Of a stretch of 64,000 bases of DNA, positions 11,049-22,018 are shown piece after piece. The notes under the pieces were generated by a model, which had not been told where the DNA came from, made no database searches, and was given only the letters and a program-made list of their open reading frames with translations. Source of the DNA: Chalara sp. BL73 (taxonomy: Eukaryota > Ascomycota > Leotiomycetes > Helotiales); NCBI GenBank assembly GCA_918026815.1, contig CAKJVC010000196.1, forward strand, positions 124,001 to 188,000, given 5' to 3'. Numbering within the stretch: the stretch's first letter is position 1; each line of letters opens with the position of its first letter. Made by a program: the position numbers and the translations under genes.

Positions 11049-12003
11049 CTACCACAGTCCAACCCGGACAGACTGGTTTGTCGTGCCATAGGTGCCCGAG
11101 AACAATTGGTTACGTATTGAGTCGGTCGGACCGCCCATGCTAGTGTTGCCGCCCCATCCCAGTCCCGCCAACGCATTAACTGCTGTCTGCATTCGCCCTC
11201 CGCTCTGCTCATTGTGCTTTGCCAACATCTGATCCCATCCTCCAGAGTGCAATTGAAAACCCCCGCCTTTCTTCGACGCCTCAGTAATCACTAACGCCCA
11301 TGCTCTCGAGATCTCATCGTATGCATTGTCTTTGTGATATTTATGGGATTGACTGTCCCATTCTGGGAGCTCATGGACAAATTTGGTCGCACTGTCGAGA
11401 AACGTAAGAGATGTGCTGGTTTGGTGTTCATTCGGCGGAAGATAGTGAGGTGTGTAATCTGTCAAGGCGTTGATTAACTCGACCAGAGCCTGTCGTACAC
11501 GATTATAGGCATAGTCAGAGCCTGGATTGCCGCCAAAGGGGAACGCTTTTCGAAGCTTGTCCTGATATTGTGCTAATACATCAAGAGCCGCGGCCACCGA
11601 TGGTCGTGGAGCTGAAGCAACGACCTCCGTACCAATATCTGGGTGTCTCTCGCATATTTGCTGTAGTACTGACCGAAGAGATTGGGCATCAAGAGTTTCG
11701 AGGAGTCGGGGAAGGGCGAGAGGTCGCCCAGATATTTCATTACTTCTTATTTTCTTGGATGGTCGAGGGGCAATAGTTCGAGGAGCTGGAGCAGGTGAAC
11801 CATGCGGAGAAAGCATATTTTGGTCCAAGCCATCGTCGTCAGCCTTCCGTTTCCGTACACTCATTGTGTGAGAAGGAGAGACTGCGGCTTAGTGTTAGAA
11901 TATATCAGACCGAACAGGAGAGCAGCAACATACTCGAATTATGATGAGGGGCTTCGTGGTGTGCAAAGGTTGACGGATGTGAGGGCACTTGCAAAATGCT
12001 CAT
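11049..12003 (-). CDS. STS1: Tethering factor for nuclear proteasome Cut8/STS1
   Basis: Adaptor that tethers 26S proteasomes in the nucleus, needed for nuclear protein turnover. Exons 11934-12003 and 11049-11881 give 300 residues. The spliced N-terminus MSILQVPSHPSTFAHHEAPH runs into SPSHTMSVRKRKADDD, a typical family start with a basic cluster serving as import signal (KRKADD, PSKKIRS). The Cut8 core follows: RPLALPRLLETLDAQSLRSV, ICERHPDIGTEVV, the AALDVLAQYQDKLRKAFPFG helices, and FLDSATKFVHELPEWDS. The Gly-rich C-terminus contains GGRMQTAVNALAGLGWG. Without the 52-nt intron (11882-11933) the protein would start at the internal Met of MSVRKRK. In yeast this gene is under Rpn4-type control; nothing of that kind is visible here. 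Identity is firm. Confidence 0.93.
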
Positions 12004-12907
12004 GGTAGTGATATATGCCCTATCCTTTGCTTGTGCTTCTGCTTTATGCGTATTCGATGTCTCTTTGCAAAGGTTGTAAGTTGTGGAGAGATGGGTGGAG
12101 AGTCCAGGTTACGTTGATGGTGGTGGACCCGCCGCTAATGTAGATGCTTGGCGAGTTGACTGGGACTAGTTCCTCATTTGTAAACAATCCATCTTGAGTC
12201 AGGCTGTCAGTCGTCTTTGTTCTGCGACTACTCATGCTAGTACGGTAGACATCAAAGGGTTCTGCCTTGGATCAAACATTGCTAATAAAACTTATTCTCG
12301 TTCATTCTCTGAATAAAACCCATGAATTTATCTTGATTCAAAGTTCACTTGGCTCTCTCTATCACGTGCCAGTAACTTTTTCTAGTCGGAGCCGAACCCG
12401 TCAGAAGGCTTCTGCTCCGTAAGAACCATTTTCTATCCACGGTGTACTTTCTACGAATTTTTTTAGTAGAGTGCACGGGCTCTGAAATGTACACTTTTTT
12501 TTACATCGATTTCTGGACTGTTATCTCTATTCTTAAATTCTGGAGCGTGGCCCCTAATCAACCCTACACCTCGACCATCTAAAAATCATCGGATAATAGG
12601 CCACCATGACAGCGGTAATTGAACCTGACTATATACCGATGTTCTTGACATGGGCGAGTTCTTATATATATACACTTGCTAGCCATATTTCACATTATAG
12701 GCGGTTGACAAAAGCGGTTCAGGAAGCTTGTTAAATTATCGACTAATACACTGACTACCTAGATGAGATACATCGGAGAGACATACCAGTTGGTGGTTGA
12801 TTATATTTTCCAGCCAGGATCTCCATCTTGAAAGTCTATTTATCTTTGGGGAATAAATAATCAACGCATTGCATGCTCCTATATGAATGTCCACTACCCA
12901 AGACGTT
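12004..12907. other. Intergenic, STS1 upstream region
   Basis: About 900 bases between the start of STS1 and the end of the next minus-strand gene. Short open frames (63 and 126 codons) overlap it or run antisense to the large orphan gene and lack resemblance. T-rich runs occur near 12450-12500. Confidence 0.5.
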
Positions 12908-15900
12908 CTAAGGTGCAACGTCTGAAGATAATTGTCTGGTCGACATACTACGGTCGAGACGACTTTGTAGGGTTTTATTGGTGATTGTAAGGGGGCTGCA
13001 CTGATCTGAATCTGTGGTCTTAAAGACAGCAGCTGCCTTGTCCGCCGTTGAGCTTGAAGAAAAGCTAAAAAATGGCATGTTCTCTTGGTTGCCACGAGCA
13101 GGGTTAACGGTGGCATGATGTGGAGAGTATTCTGCGCGAACGTTCTGGCTTGCGCTGGGCGAATGTAGAGCGTTTCGGGGGAGGTTGAATGCAGGTGAGT
13201 CTATATCATGATAGTTCCTATGAGTAGGGATTGGTTCCTGGGTCGAATCGTGAATGTACTGAGGTGGGTACTGTGTTACAATCACTTCTTGGGTAGGGGG
13301 AGACAAGCTCATGGCCAGCACATTTACCAGTGGTCCGGGGTAGTTAGTAACGTCAAGAATTGTGCCACGGGGAGTTATTGGGCTTCCCACCATCGACGGG
13401 TTTGCAAGTTGAGCGTCCTTCCTGCCTTCCCAGTAACCAAGCTGATAGTCTGAGCTTTGAAATTCCACAGAGGCGCTAGATGGAATCGGTGTGTACCGTG
13501 AAACCATATTTTTACTCGTTATTGGAGCCCTGGGAACAAGTGTCGCAGATCGGATATCACCAGTTGCAGGATTCGCACTAACGCTACCAGGAATGAACCT
13601 CGGGTTTGTATAATCAGGTAGCGTAGTAGGGACACTGTAATCTGCTCGAAGAAGGCTGGTATTCTCTGGGTTAAACCTCGATGAAGCTAAGCCTAGAAAT
13701 TTCTTTGGCTGCTTCATGAGACCCATTTCCTTCGGCTCCATCTTGGTCAAAGCTGGCGCTGTCGCAGCATTGGCGACGACGGAAGTTGTGCCGATTGCAG
13801 CAGACTCAAAGACGCTATTTGCAGAGAAGTTGGCTCGAGGAAGAACTAGCTCTTTTTCAGCCACTGACTTCCCTTGAGACATAGATACAGAGGTTGATGC
13901 AGGTTGAGTAGCCTCGATAAGTCTAGATTTTGGAAGTAACTCTTGTGTTCGCTTGTCTTCCTCTATTTCCGCGGCGGCGTCTTCTGGAATCTGATGCTTG
14001 AGCTTCTTTTCGTCATCCTTCGCATTCTGCCCAGCAGCTACCTTCTCACCGGAATCTTCGAACTTTAGAGTTTCTGCTTCAGCGGATACAGGCTTTTCGG
14101 AAGCTTCAGCCATCGAAGCAGACTGGTTGACTAAATTTGCGATGGCAGTGCTATCAATGAATGTCAATTCTCCGTGAACCACGGTTTCAAGATGAGTGGA
14201 ACTAGATTGAATGGCATTGGTCAGAAGACGATCAGTCAATTCTGCCTGCTTGAAAGCCATATTTCTGGAGACCTTGCTTGAATCTTGGCTATGCAGATTG
14301 AGATGGAGGTCTTCCAAAGACTGTGAAAGACCTGTGCGGTGCAGACTCCGAGGCTTCTTAGTCTTTTCGTCCTTGATAGTGCTAGTGCTGCTATTCGTCT
14401 GAGGAGAAACTTGATGTCCGTGGTGGTTTTGGTCAAGAATAGCACTGGGATCATTTGATAAGATAGGCGTTAACGAAATCTCCCCAAATTTTTGGTAAGT
14501 TGATTCCATAATAGCAAACATAGGGGAATGTTCTTGCTCTTTCTTAGTGCCGGGAGAGCCAAAGTCATGAGATGAAATATCACTGCTGGCATCATTCGTG
14601 GGACTTGTGCGACTACTTGACTCCTCTGAGCTAAGAAGTGACTTCTTCATCTCTCTGATAGTCCAGGACGGAACGGCGGACGGTGTAGAAGAAGCACGCT
14701 CACCGGCGTTGATTTGTCCTGGAGCATCGCTTGATCTAGCAAAGTGAGTTGGCTGAGATGACAACCGCTCAGCATGTTCATTTACTTCCTTCACGCCGGT
14801 TGGTGCCGCATCATTCTCTTGAAGCTTCCCTGATAGGTCATCAGTCAATGGTGGATTGTCCAAGGCAAGTGATTTGTCAACTTGCATGGGCTTAGCGACA
14901 AATATGCTCAGAGGTTCAGTTTCTTCACCCATGAGATCTGTGTCAACTAGCTTCGTGCCGCCATAATTAGCCCTAGAACCAACACGAGACACATGGGTAA
15001 AGGGCGTTTGGTTCATATTGAAGGCTATCAAAGATTGTACTTCCCCGATGTTGTCGGCATTCTGGTAGCCGAATTGCTCAAGACTATCATAAGCTGTTGA
15101 TGAGATGCGTCTATTATCAATTGCTATAGCCTCATCAAGAACTTTTTGTGCTGTATGTTCGACGTATGCAATCATAACCTCTTCAGTTAACTGGTGGAAC
15201 AATTCAGAAAAGCTAAAGAACTCATTGACAAGAAATTCCGCGGCCGTAACCACCTGGGCGGAGTTGACATCATCGTAATCAACTTTAGCTATACCCAAGG
15301 CTCGCTTCAAGAATGATCCACCAGACCGTGAGTTCAGAGCATCCAAAATATTGGAAATTGCGGCTTGATCAACAGTCAGGTGCATTAAATCTTGCAAGCC
15401 AGGTGATATAGGTTCAGTGACTTCTTCATCATGCTCAAAGTCAATGAGTAACTCATCTCGGTTCGGTTGATAGGCTAGTTTTCCAGTAATAACTTGTAAG
15501 TCAGAAACGACTTGTGGCTCACGAGTGGCTGGTGGGCTATCAAGAACTGGGTTCGCAGAACATATTGATTGTTGTAAGATAACTTGCGACCCAGATAAGA
15601 CGGCTGTTTCAGGAATAGAGATTTGGACTAAACTTGTTAAGCTTTTATCTTGAAGGTCCTTCGGTTCCCGCACATCGCCGAAATCAACTGGTGGGGTAGA
15701 GTGTACAGAAACCAGTGATAGCAAAGTTGGTGATTTCTGGAGCTCTGGATCGTCTATCACAGTTGAGACACTCATTAACTGGCTCCCCAAGTCAGAAGTC
15801 GATGTTGATGGCAGAGCGATCGTAGAGGGCTTGGGCGATTCAGCTATGGCTTCCTCTGACAGGCGCTCGCGACGAGTGCGTTTGATAACAAAGTTCCAAG

Positions 15901-17373
15901 CATTCCAAATTCCTTGAGCTTCGTGTGGTAACCGAAAGGTCATTCTCCAGGTTGGGGCTAAACCACCTTTCGATGTTGCCTTGAAGGTAATCGATGAGCC
16001 ACCGATAATAAATGTATCAGTATCTGCTATTGGCTCTTGTAATAAGAGTTGATCCTGAATCTCAATCTCAAGGATAACAACGACATCTTCAACGCTATCT
16101 TTGAGCACTCGCACATTGCCGATTTTGGTCCATTCACCCATTTTACTGATCTTGACATTGCGTTGTATCTTCAACGTGGAGACTACCTTATCTCTAGAAG
16201 TTGAATCATTACTGGCGACGCTTGGCCTTGCTGTATTGATTTCCATCGGTTCCTTGACGATTGCAGAAGCTTCAGATGTGCCGGCGGCTGTGGCTGTTTG
16301 CAGGGCGGAAAGATTGTCAGCGGATTTGCCAGCTGAAGACGGATTGGACTGGGCAGTCTTAGTCGCGGCGATCTGTTTAAGGGCAACAGAGTTGGTAGGT
16401 GTGCCCCTGATAGTCGGCGTTTGGTAAAGGTTATGAGAGTCGGCACTACTTGAAGCACTAGGCTGCTTAGGTCGGATCGCAAGATGTGCATTTTCTTTCT
16501 CAAGTCTTGCGCAAGTAGATGAAGATAAGTTATTGGCCAATTTAGGTCGAGAAGCCGAAGAAGTTGCAGGTTTCGAGGGCTGATTACTAACAATAGACTG
16601 GGATACTGATACCGAGGGACTTGAGGATCGGTGATTTGATGTGTACTGGGTAAGATAGGATCGCGAGTCCGAGGACTGCTTTTTGGCATTGGCATTGAAG
16701 AAGGAGCTCGACCTCTTCGCTTGACGGAAGAATTTGATTGCTGCCTCTGCCTGTTTGTGGCTGTTGGTACCGCCTCGTCTAGCATCGTTGAAATAAACTT
16801 GTGGAGCGGAAGACGAGTTGCCATGTCGAATAGATGGACTATCCAGAGTTAGCCAAGTGAGTTGGTGCAAAAAAAAAGATCTTACGGAGATGCGGGAGTT
16901 TGAGAATCAAAATGGGGTTTGTGATCTCTTCCGCGTCGTCCACCACGGCCTGCACTACCTGCTCTGCCACCGCCTCGATTTCCTTGACTGACACCGCGCC
17001 GCAAGCGATACAGTTGGCCATCTGCAATGTTATCCAAATCGTCCAAAGAGCGATCACCATCGGTAAAATTAGCAGCTTCGTTCTCGTCAGTAACTGAATA
17101 AATTTGCAAGAAAAATACTGGTGATACACACTTTGCCAAGGATTAGTAGCCGCCGCGCGATTTTGAGATAGTGCATGTACTCTGGCTGCTGGTACAATCC
17201 CGTTATAGCCCCTATCCTCGAGTGGTAGTGAGTCCAGTCGACCAGCTCCTAGCTCCTCCTACATGTAGTCAGTGTCTGTTAACACATAAAGGTGTTATCA
17301 AACCTACCAACATGGCAGCCTGAATCATCTTCATTTTCAGCGCATCGGCATCCTCTCCATCTGGTTGCGCCAT
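12908..17373 (-). CDS. Large disordered orphan protein with RGG box (1443 aa)
   Basis: I do not recognise this protein. Exons 17308-17373, 17132-17258, 16886-17093 and 12908-16838 give 1443 residues with consistent phases. The N-terminus (MAQPDGEDADALKMKMIQAA) is acidic and helical; residues about 95-125 carry an Arg/Gly box (GNRGGGRAGSAGRGGRRGRD), typical of RNA-binding or condensate-forming proteins. About residues 367-470 form the only compact-looking block, with beta-like hydrophobic alternation (VEDVVVILEIEIQDQLLL, TDTFIIGGSSITFKA) and an Arg-rich end (VIKRTRRERLSEE). The remainder is Ser/Thr/Pro/Gln-rich with many SP/TP sites. The second intron (17094-17131) is only 38 nt; if it is not spliced the RGG frame is lost and another open frame continues. 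Real gene very likely; function unknown. Confidence 0.8.
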
Positions 17374-19075
17374 GTCGGCAGCAGCTCGTAGATCCGGCGT
17401 TGGGAATGAGTAATGTGGGAAGAAGAAACCTGGGTTCCTTTACTTTAGAGGCTGGCAAACTTTGAGACGATAGCTTTCCTCACAAGTAAAGCTTTGCGGC
17501 CGCCGGGAGGAAGAGTGATAGGCTAAAGATGAAGAGAACCCAGTACTATTTGAATACCGTTTCAAGATGATCTGTACTGTGTATGAAACTTGACGTTGAT
17601 TTTGGTGGAGTGTTGTAATTGTTGGTAATGATGAAGATGGCTGAAGGAGGTGAAGGGGATAAGCCGGCGTTGGGGGAAGGGGGGAATGAAAGCGAAGTTA
17701 TTCCGATACTTACCTCAACTTGTAATGGGTAGGCACGCCTGTCAGTCATCCTATTTCAGATCTAGCCGCTTCCAGCGCAGCCGCCACCTCCTTCAAATAG
17801 AAGTCTATCCCAGAACGCTGATGGTACACCTCTGATCAGCATACCTTCTGAGGAAGCAAGAACTTGATTATATCGTAAAGCTTTCCCAGCAAGGACATCT
17901 AGGCATCCCGTTAAACTTAGAGTTATTACTGTCGAACCACGACCGCCTCAGACGTGAGCTATGATATTCAGTTCGTAATAATCATCAGCTAACCTATTGC
18001 AATAGGAACATGTGCACCCCTTCGAGTCAATATTACGGATCAATAATGCGGGCGGAGGAGTACGACTGTGGCCAGCATGATATACTACCTCCAAAGTTCT
18101 ACCTGTTTCCCCAGGCCAGATGGACTACACCCGGCTAAAGGAATATAAAACGCGAAAGTATGAAAAGAAAACCATGTGACCATCAACCATCATATTGTAA
18201 CGATAAATTGCATGTATTAAGTGTGTCCACTTGGTAGCCACTTATTCCATTATTAAAATAAGTAGAAATTTCTGCTCTGCGTTTCGTCAAGGAGAGCTTT
18301 GTATAGTCAAAGAAGAAGAAAAAGATTATTTGAATCTATATTGTGGTTATGGTTGAGTCTCTTAAATTTGAGGTTAGCAGTTGGAACCTCGATATTATAT
18401 CTTCGCATGGAATTCTATTCCACTCACAATTACATGAATCTCCAAGAACTAGTCCCTCTTTAACACTATCTTTCCATACTTTATTTCGAGATCCTGATCG
18501 AGTCAAATTTGAGGTTCGAGCGCCAGTCATGGTTGAAACACAACCAAAGACGAGCTAGCTAGACTACCGGAGGTCCCCTTTGATTTAACCTACAAACCAG
18601 TTCTCTCAGTGATATCCCGGAGAAGTTTACCCACAGTATATATCGTCAATTTCAGATAAACACCGGGCTCAATCGGTCAGCTGCCTTTGTCTGCCATAAC
18701 TTTCCATCAGAAAGGGTCTGGGCGATGGAAACATTGCTTCTGGTTGCTGGATGGGGTATCATGAAACAAATCGATCTTGTTCTTGGATTAATAAAATGAA
18801 GTTGCATGTGAGTGCTGTGGTTGAACATTTTAACCTGACTGTCTTTGAAAATTATGAAGCAGAAAGCAATTTTATAAAGGAACTATGAAGTATCTCCACA
18901 GAAAAGCCTTGACCTACCCCAGACAGTCTTGGCTGTTCGTGAACGAATTAAAGTTGTTTCAATCTAATCCGGAATGGATTATCTTTGTTGCGCAAACGTG
19001 ACCAGGGCCCGGTATCGCTATTTATTTCCTGGACGAGAATCTTGCTCTGTTCTGCTGCACACCAAAGCTGCAGCC
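17374..19075. other. Intergenic, no gene recognised
   Basis: About 1.7 kb between two divergent genes, the large orphan and ACO2. Only frames of 60-71 codons. A 12-base word AAATTTGAGGTT occurs twice (near 18365 and 18505), probably by chance. Nothing else seen. Confidence 0.5.
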
Positions 19076-21535
19076 ATGGGAATAAGATTGTTGGGATGCA
19101 GCCAACCTGCTCTACAAGTATGGGAAACTCCTGCTGCATTCTGGCACATCAATTGACTCCAGATCTAGATCTCAAACCAAGTTGCAAAGAGAGCGCAAAT
19201 ACGCCGCCTTGCAACAATCTCCTCATATAAGCCAGATGTTGGGTCACGGACTCCTCCCTATGACAAACTCCTCGGGCGATTGCAAGAAGTACGCAGAGTG
19301 CTTGGAAACTCGCGACAGCTCACCTTAGCAGAGAAGATATTATATTCGCATTTAGATAACCCAGAGGAGTCCTTACTCACCAACACCGACAATGGACGCA
19401 ATATCAGAGGAAAAGCGAATCTCAAGCTTAAGCCAGATCGGGTGGCTATGCAGGATGCATCGGCACAGATGGCTTTACTACAATTCATGACCTGCAATCT
19501 ACCATCAACAGCAGTCCCGGCTAGCATCCACTGCGACCATATGATTGTTGGACAAAGGGGGGCAGACGTCGATCTTCCTGAGTCAATCCAAGGAAATAAA
19601 GAAGTTTTTGATTTCCTGGAATCTGCGTCTAAGAAATACGGTATCGAGTTTTGGCCTCCCGGAGCCGGAATTATTCATCAATCAGTCTTGGAAAATTATT
19701 CTGCACCAGGTCTAATGCTGTTAGGTACGGACAGTCACACACCAAATGCTGGTGGCCTTGGCGCTATAGCAATTGGCGTAGGTGGCGCTGATGCTGTGGA
19801 TGCTCTGGTCGATGCGCCGTGGGAACTAAAGGCCCCAAAGATTCTAGGTGTACGGCTTGAAGGAAAGTTAAGTGGATGGGTATCTCCTAAAGATGTAATC
19901 CTCCACCTTGCGGGCAAATTGACCGTTCGGGGAGGAACAGGGTTCATCATTGAGTATCATGGACCTGGGGTTGACACTTTGAGCTGCACGGGCATGGCGA
20001 CAATTTCGAATATGGGCGCGGAAGTAGGAGCCACAACATCAATATTCCCATTCTCTCCTGGGCATATTCCTTACTTAGAATCAACGCACCGATCATCTAT
20101 TGCAGCCAGAGCCAAAGCGATTTCGCAATTACCATCATTACAAAATCTATTACGATCTGATGAGGCTGCGCAATATGATGAAGTTATCACAATTGATCTT
20201 TCAAAACTAGAGCCACATGTGAACGGACCAAATACACCAGATCTATCGACTCCTTTGTCCCAGTTCTCTCAAGCTGTAAAGGCAAATCAGTGGCCAGAGA
20301 CTGTTTCCGCAGGTCTAATAGGAAGCTGCACAAACAGCTCCTATCAAGATATGACTCGTGCTGAGGATCTTGTCAAACAAGCAACTGCGGCCGGTCTCAA
20401 GCCAGTTACAGACTTTTTTGTCACGCCTGGCAGTGAGCAAATTCGTGCAACTCTCGATAGAGATTCAACTTTATCTACGTTTGAAGAAGCAGGTGGAATT
20501 GTTCTTGCCAACGCATGTGGGCCATGTATTGGCCAATGGAAGCGGACAGACGGTATTTCCAAAGGAGACAATAACGCTATATTCACGTCCTATAATCGAA
20601 ACTTTCGTGGGCGTAACGATGGTAACCCGGACACCATGAACTTCCTTGCCTCCCCAGAAATTGTGACTGCCATGTCTTACGCTGGAAGTACGTCTTTCAA
20701 TCCTATCACCGACAGTATTACGACCCCATCTGGATCCTCTTTTCGATTCTCTCCTCCCAAAGGTGCCGAGCTTCCCGAACATGGCTTCGCGGTCGGCAAC
20801 CCAGATTTCCTACCCACAGCCGCTGCTCCCTCACCCAGCACCCAAGTAGTCGTATCTCCGACATCCGACCGCCTCGCTCTGCTTGAGCCCTTCGCTCCAC
20901 TGCCGCCTGGAGAACTCAAGGCGCTTCGTGTGCTCTACAAGGTCACCGGAAAGTGCACAACGGATACCATCTCCGCTGCTGGCCCATGGCTAAAATACAA
21001 AGGCCATCTTCCCAACATCTCCGCCAATACTCTCATCGGTGCAATCAATGCTGCCACAGGCGAGGTGAATGTTGCATATGACGTTGATGGTGGCACCTCT
21101 GGAATTCCCGAGCTTGCACAAAAGTGGAAAGACCAAGGTATCGAATGGCTAGTCGTAGCGGAAGATAACTACGGCGAAGGATCTGCTCGTGAGCATGCCG
21201 CTCTGCAGCCTCGCTACCTAGGCGGCCGAGTCATTCTTGCGAAGTCGTTTGCCCGCATCCACGAGACAAATCTTAAGAAGCAAGGTGTCGTGCCTCTTAC
21301 CTTCGCAGACGGAGCGGATTATGCAAAGATTGACGCATGCGACGAGGTTAGTACAGAGGGATTGTATGATATGTTGAACGCAGGAGGCGCAGGCGAGGTT
21401 TCTATCAAGGTTAAGAAGGCCAAGACGGGAGAGGAGCTGACCATCAAGACGAAGCACACATTCAGCCCTGATCAGTGCGGTTTTATTATTGCAGGCAGCG
21501 CGCTAAACTTGTTGGCTAAATTGGGCAAGTCCTGA
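19076..21535 (+). CDS. ACO2: Mitochondrial aconitase 2 / homocitrate dehydratase type
   Basis: 4Fe-4S hydratase of the mitochondrial aconitase family. Close resemblance to the ACO2 branch suggests homocitrate dehydration in lysine biosynthesis rather than the main TCA enzyme. Exons 19076-19117 and 19169-21535 give 802 residues. The short first exon supplies the start and part of a basic presequence (MGIRLLGCSQPALQ joined to ISNQVAKRAQIRRLA), so the mature protein begins near KPDVGSRTPPYDKLLGR. Cluster cysteines are in GLIGSCTNSSYQD and LANACGPCIGQW; substrate residues occur in MQDASAQMALLQF, GTDSHTPNAGGLG and the swivel domain NYGEGSAREHAALQPR. The exon-2 frame has a stop at 19166 upstream and no ATG, which forces the two-exon model. 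Identity as aconitase family is firm; the ACO2 subtype is likely. Confidence 0.93.
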
Positions 21536-22018
21536 TGACCGATTTGTATTAAAAAAGTGACTATGAAATAAATGAAAATAATATTAAAATCGGATGTTAA
21601 CATGTTGTCACGCGCGTTTCAAGATCCCAAGATTGCTAACTATCAACGGTTCTCACATGACTACATGCACATTCTACCTTTCTTCTTCGGGTGTTGATGC
21701 GATCCACGCCAGAATTCATAGTCCCCGTGTTGGATTCACTACGAATTTCTTTCTCTTGAAATCCAAACACCTACTTATCCGTTAAGCGGGCACATCAGCT
21801 GACTTACCCCTGAAATAGGCGGGCTTGCCAGCCCAAATTCTTGAACGCGAAGCGATATCCTTTGTCAAACCCTAACCCGACATCATGAACATGTAGTTTA
21901 ATTCCTATAGCTTAAGTAAAGTCTCCATACATAAAGGCGTCAAGTACCCAGCACAACTTGTCTACAAAGCGTCTCCAATCATCCGGTATATATAACTCTG
22001 CGTCTTTTCTCGTCTCTC
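21536..22018. other. Intergenic between convergent genes
   Basis: About 480 bases holding the 3' ends of ACO2 and the peroxidase gene. One 63-codon frame without resemblance. Nothing else seen. Confidence 0.5.

Noticed and set aside
16183..16824. 213-codon frame on the minus strand
   Set aside because: Shadow of the 1443-residue orphan in another frame, with low-complexity composition.
16839..17129. Alternative frame across exon 3 of the large orphan
   Set aside because: It lacks the RGG composition and needs no intron at 17131, but the GTGTGT donor and the phase of the next exon favour the other frame. Kept as a caveat only.
18358..18520. Repeated 12-base word AAATTTGAGGTT
   Set aside because: Only the core is shared and the flanks differ; consistent with chance in AT-rich sequence.
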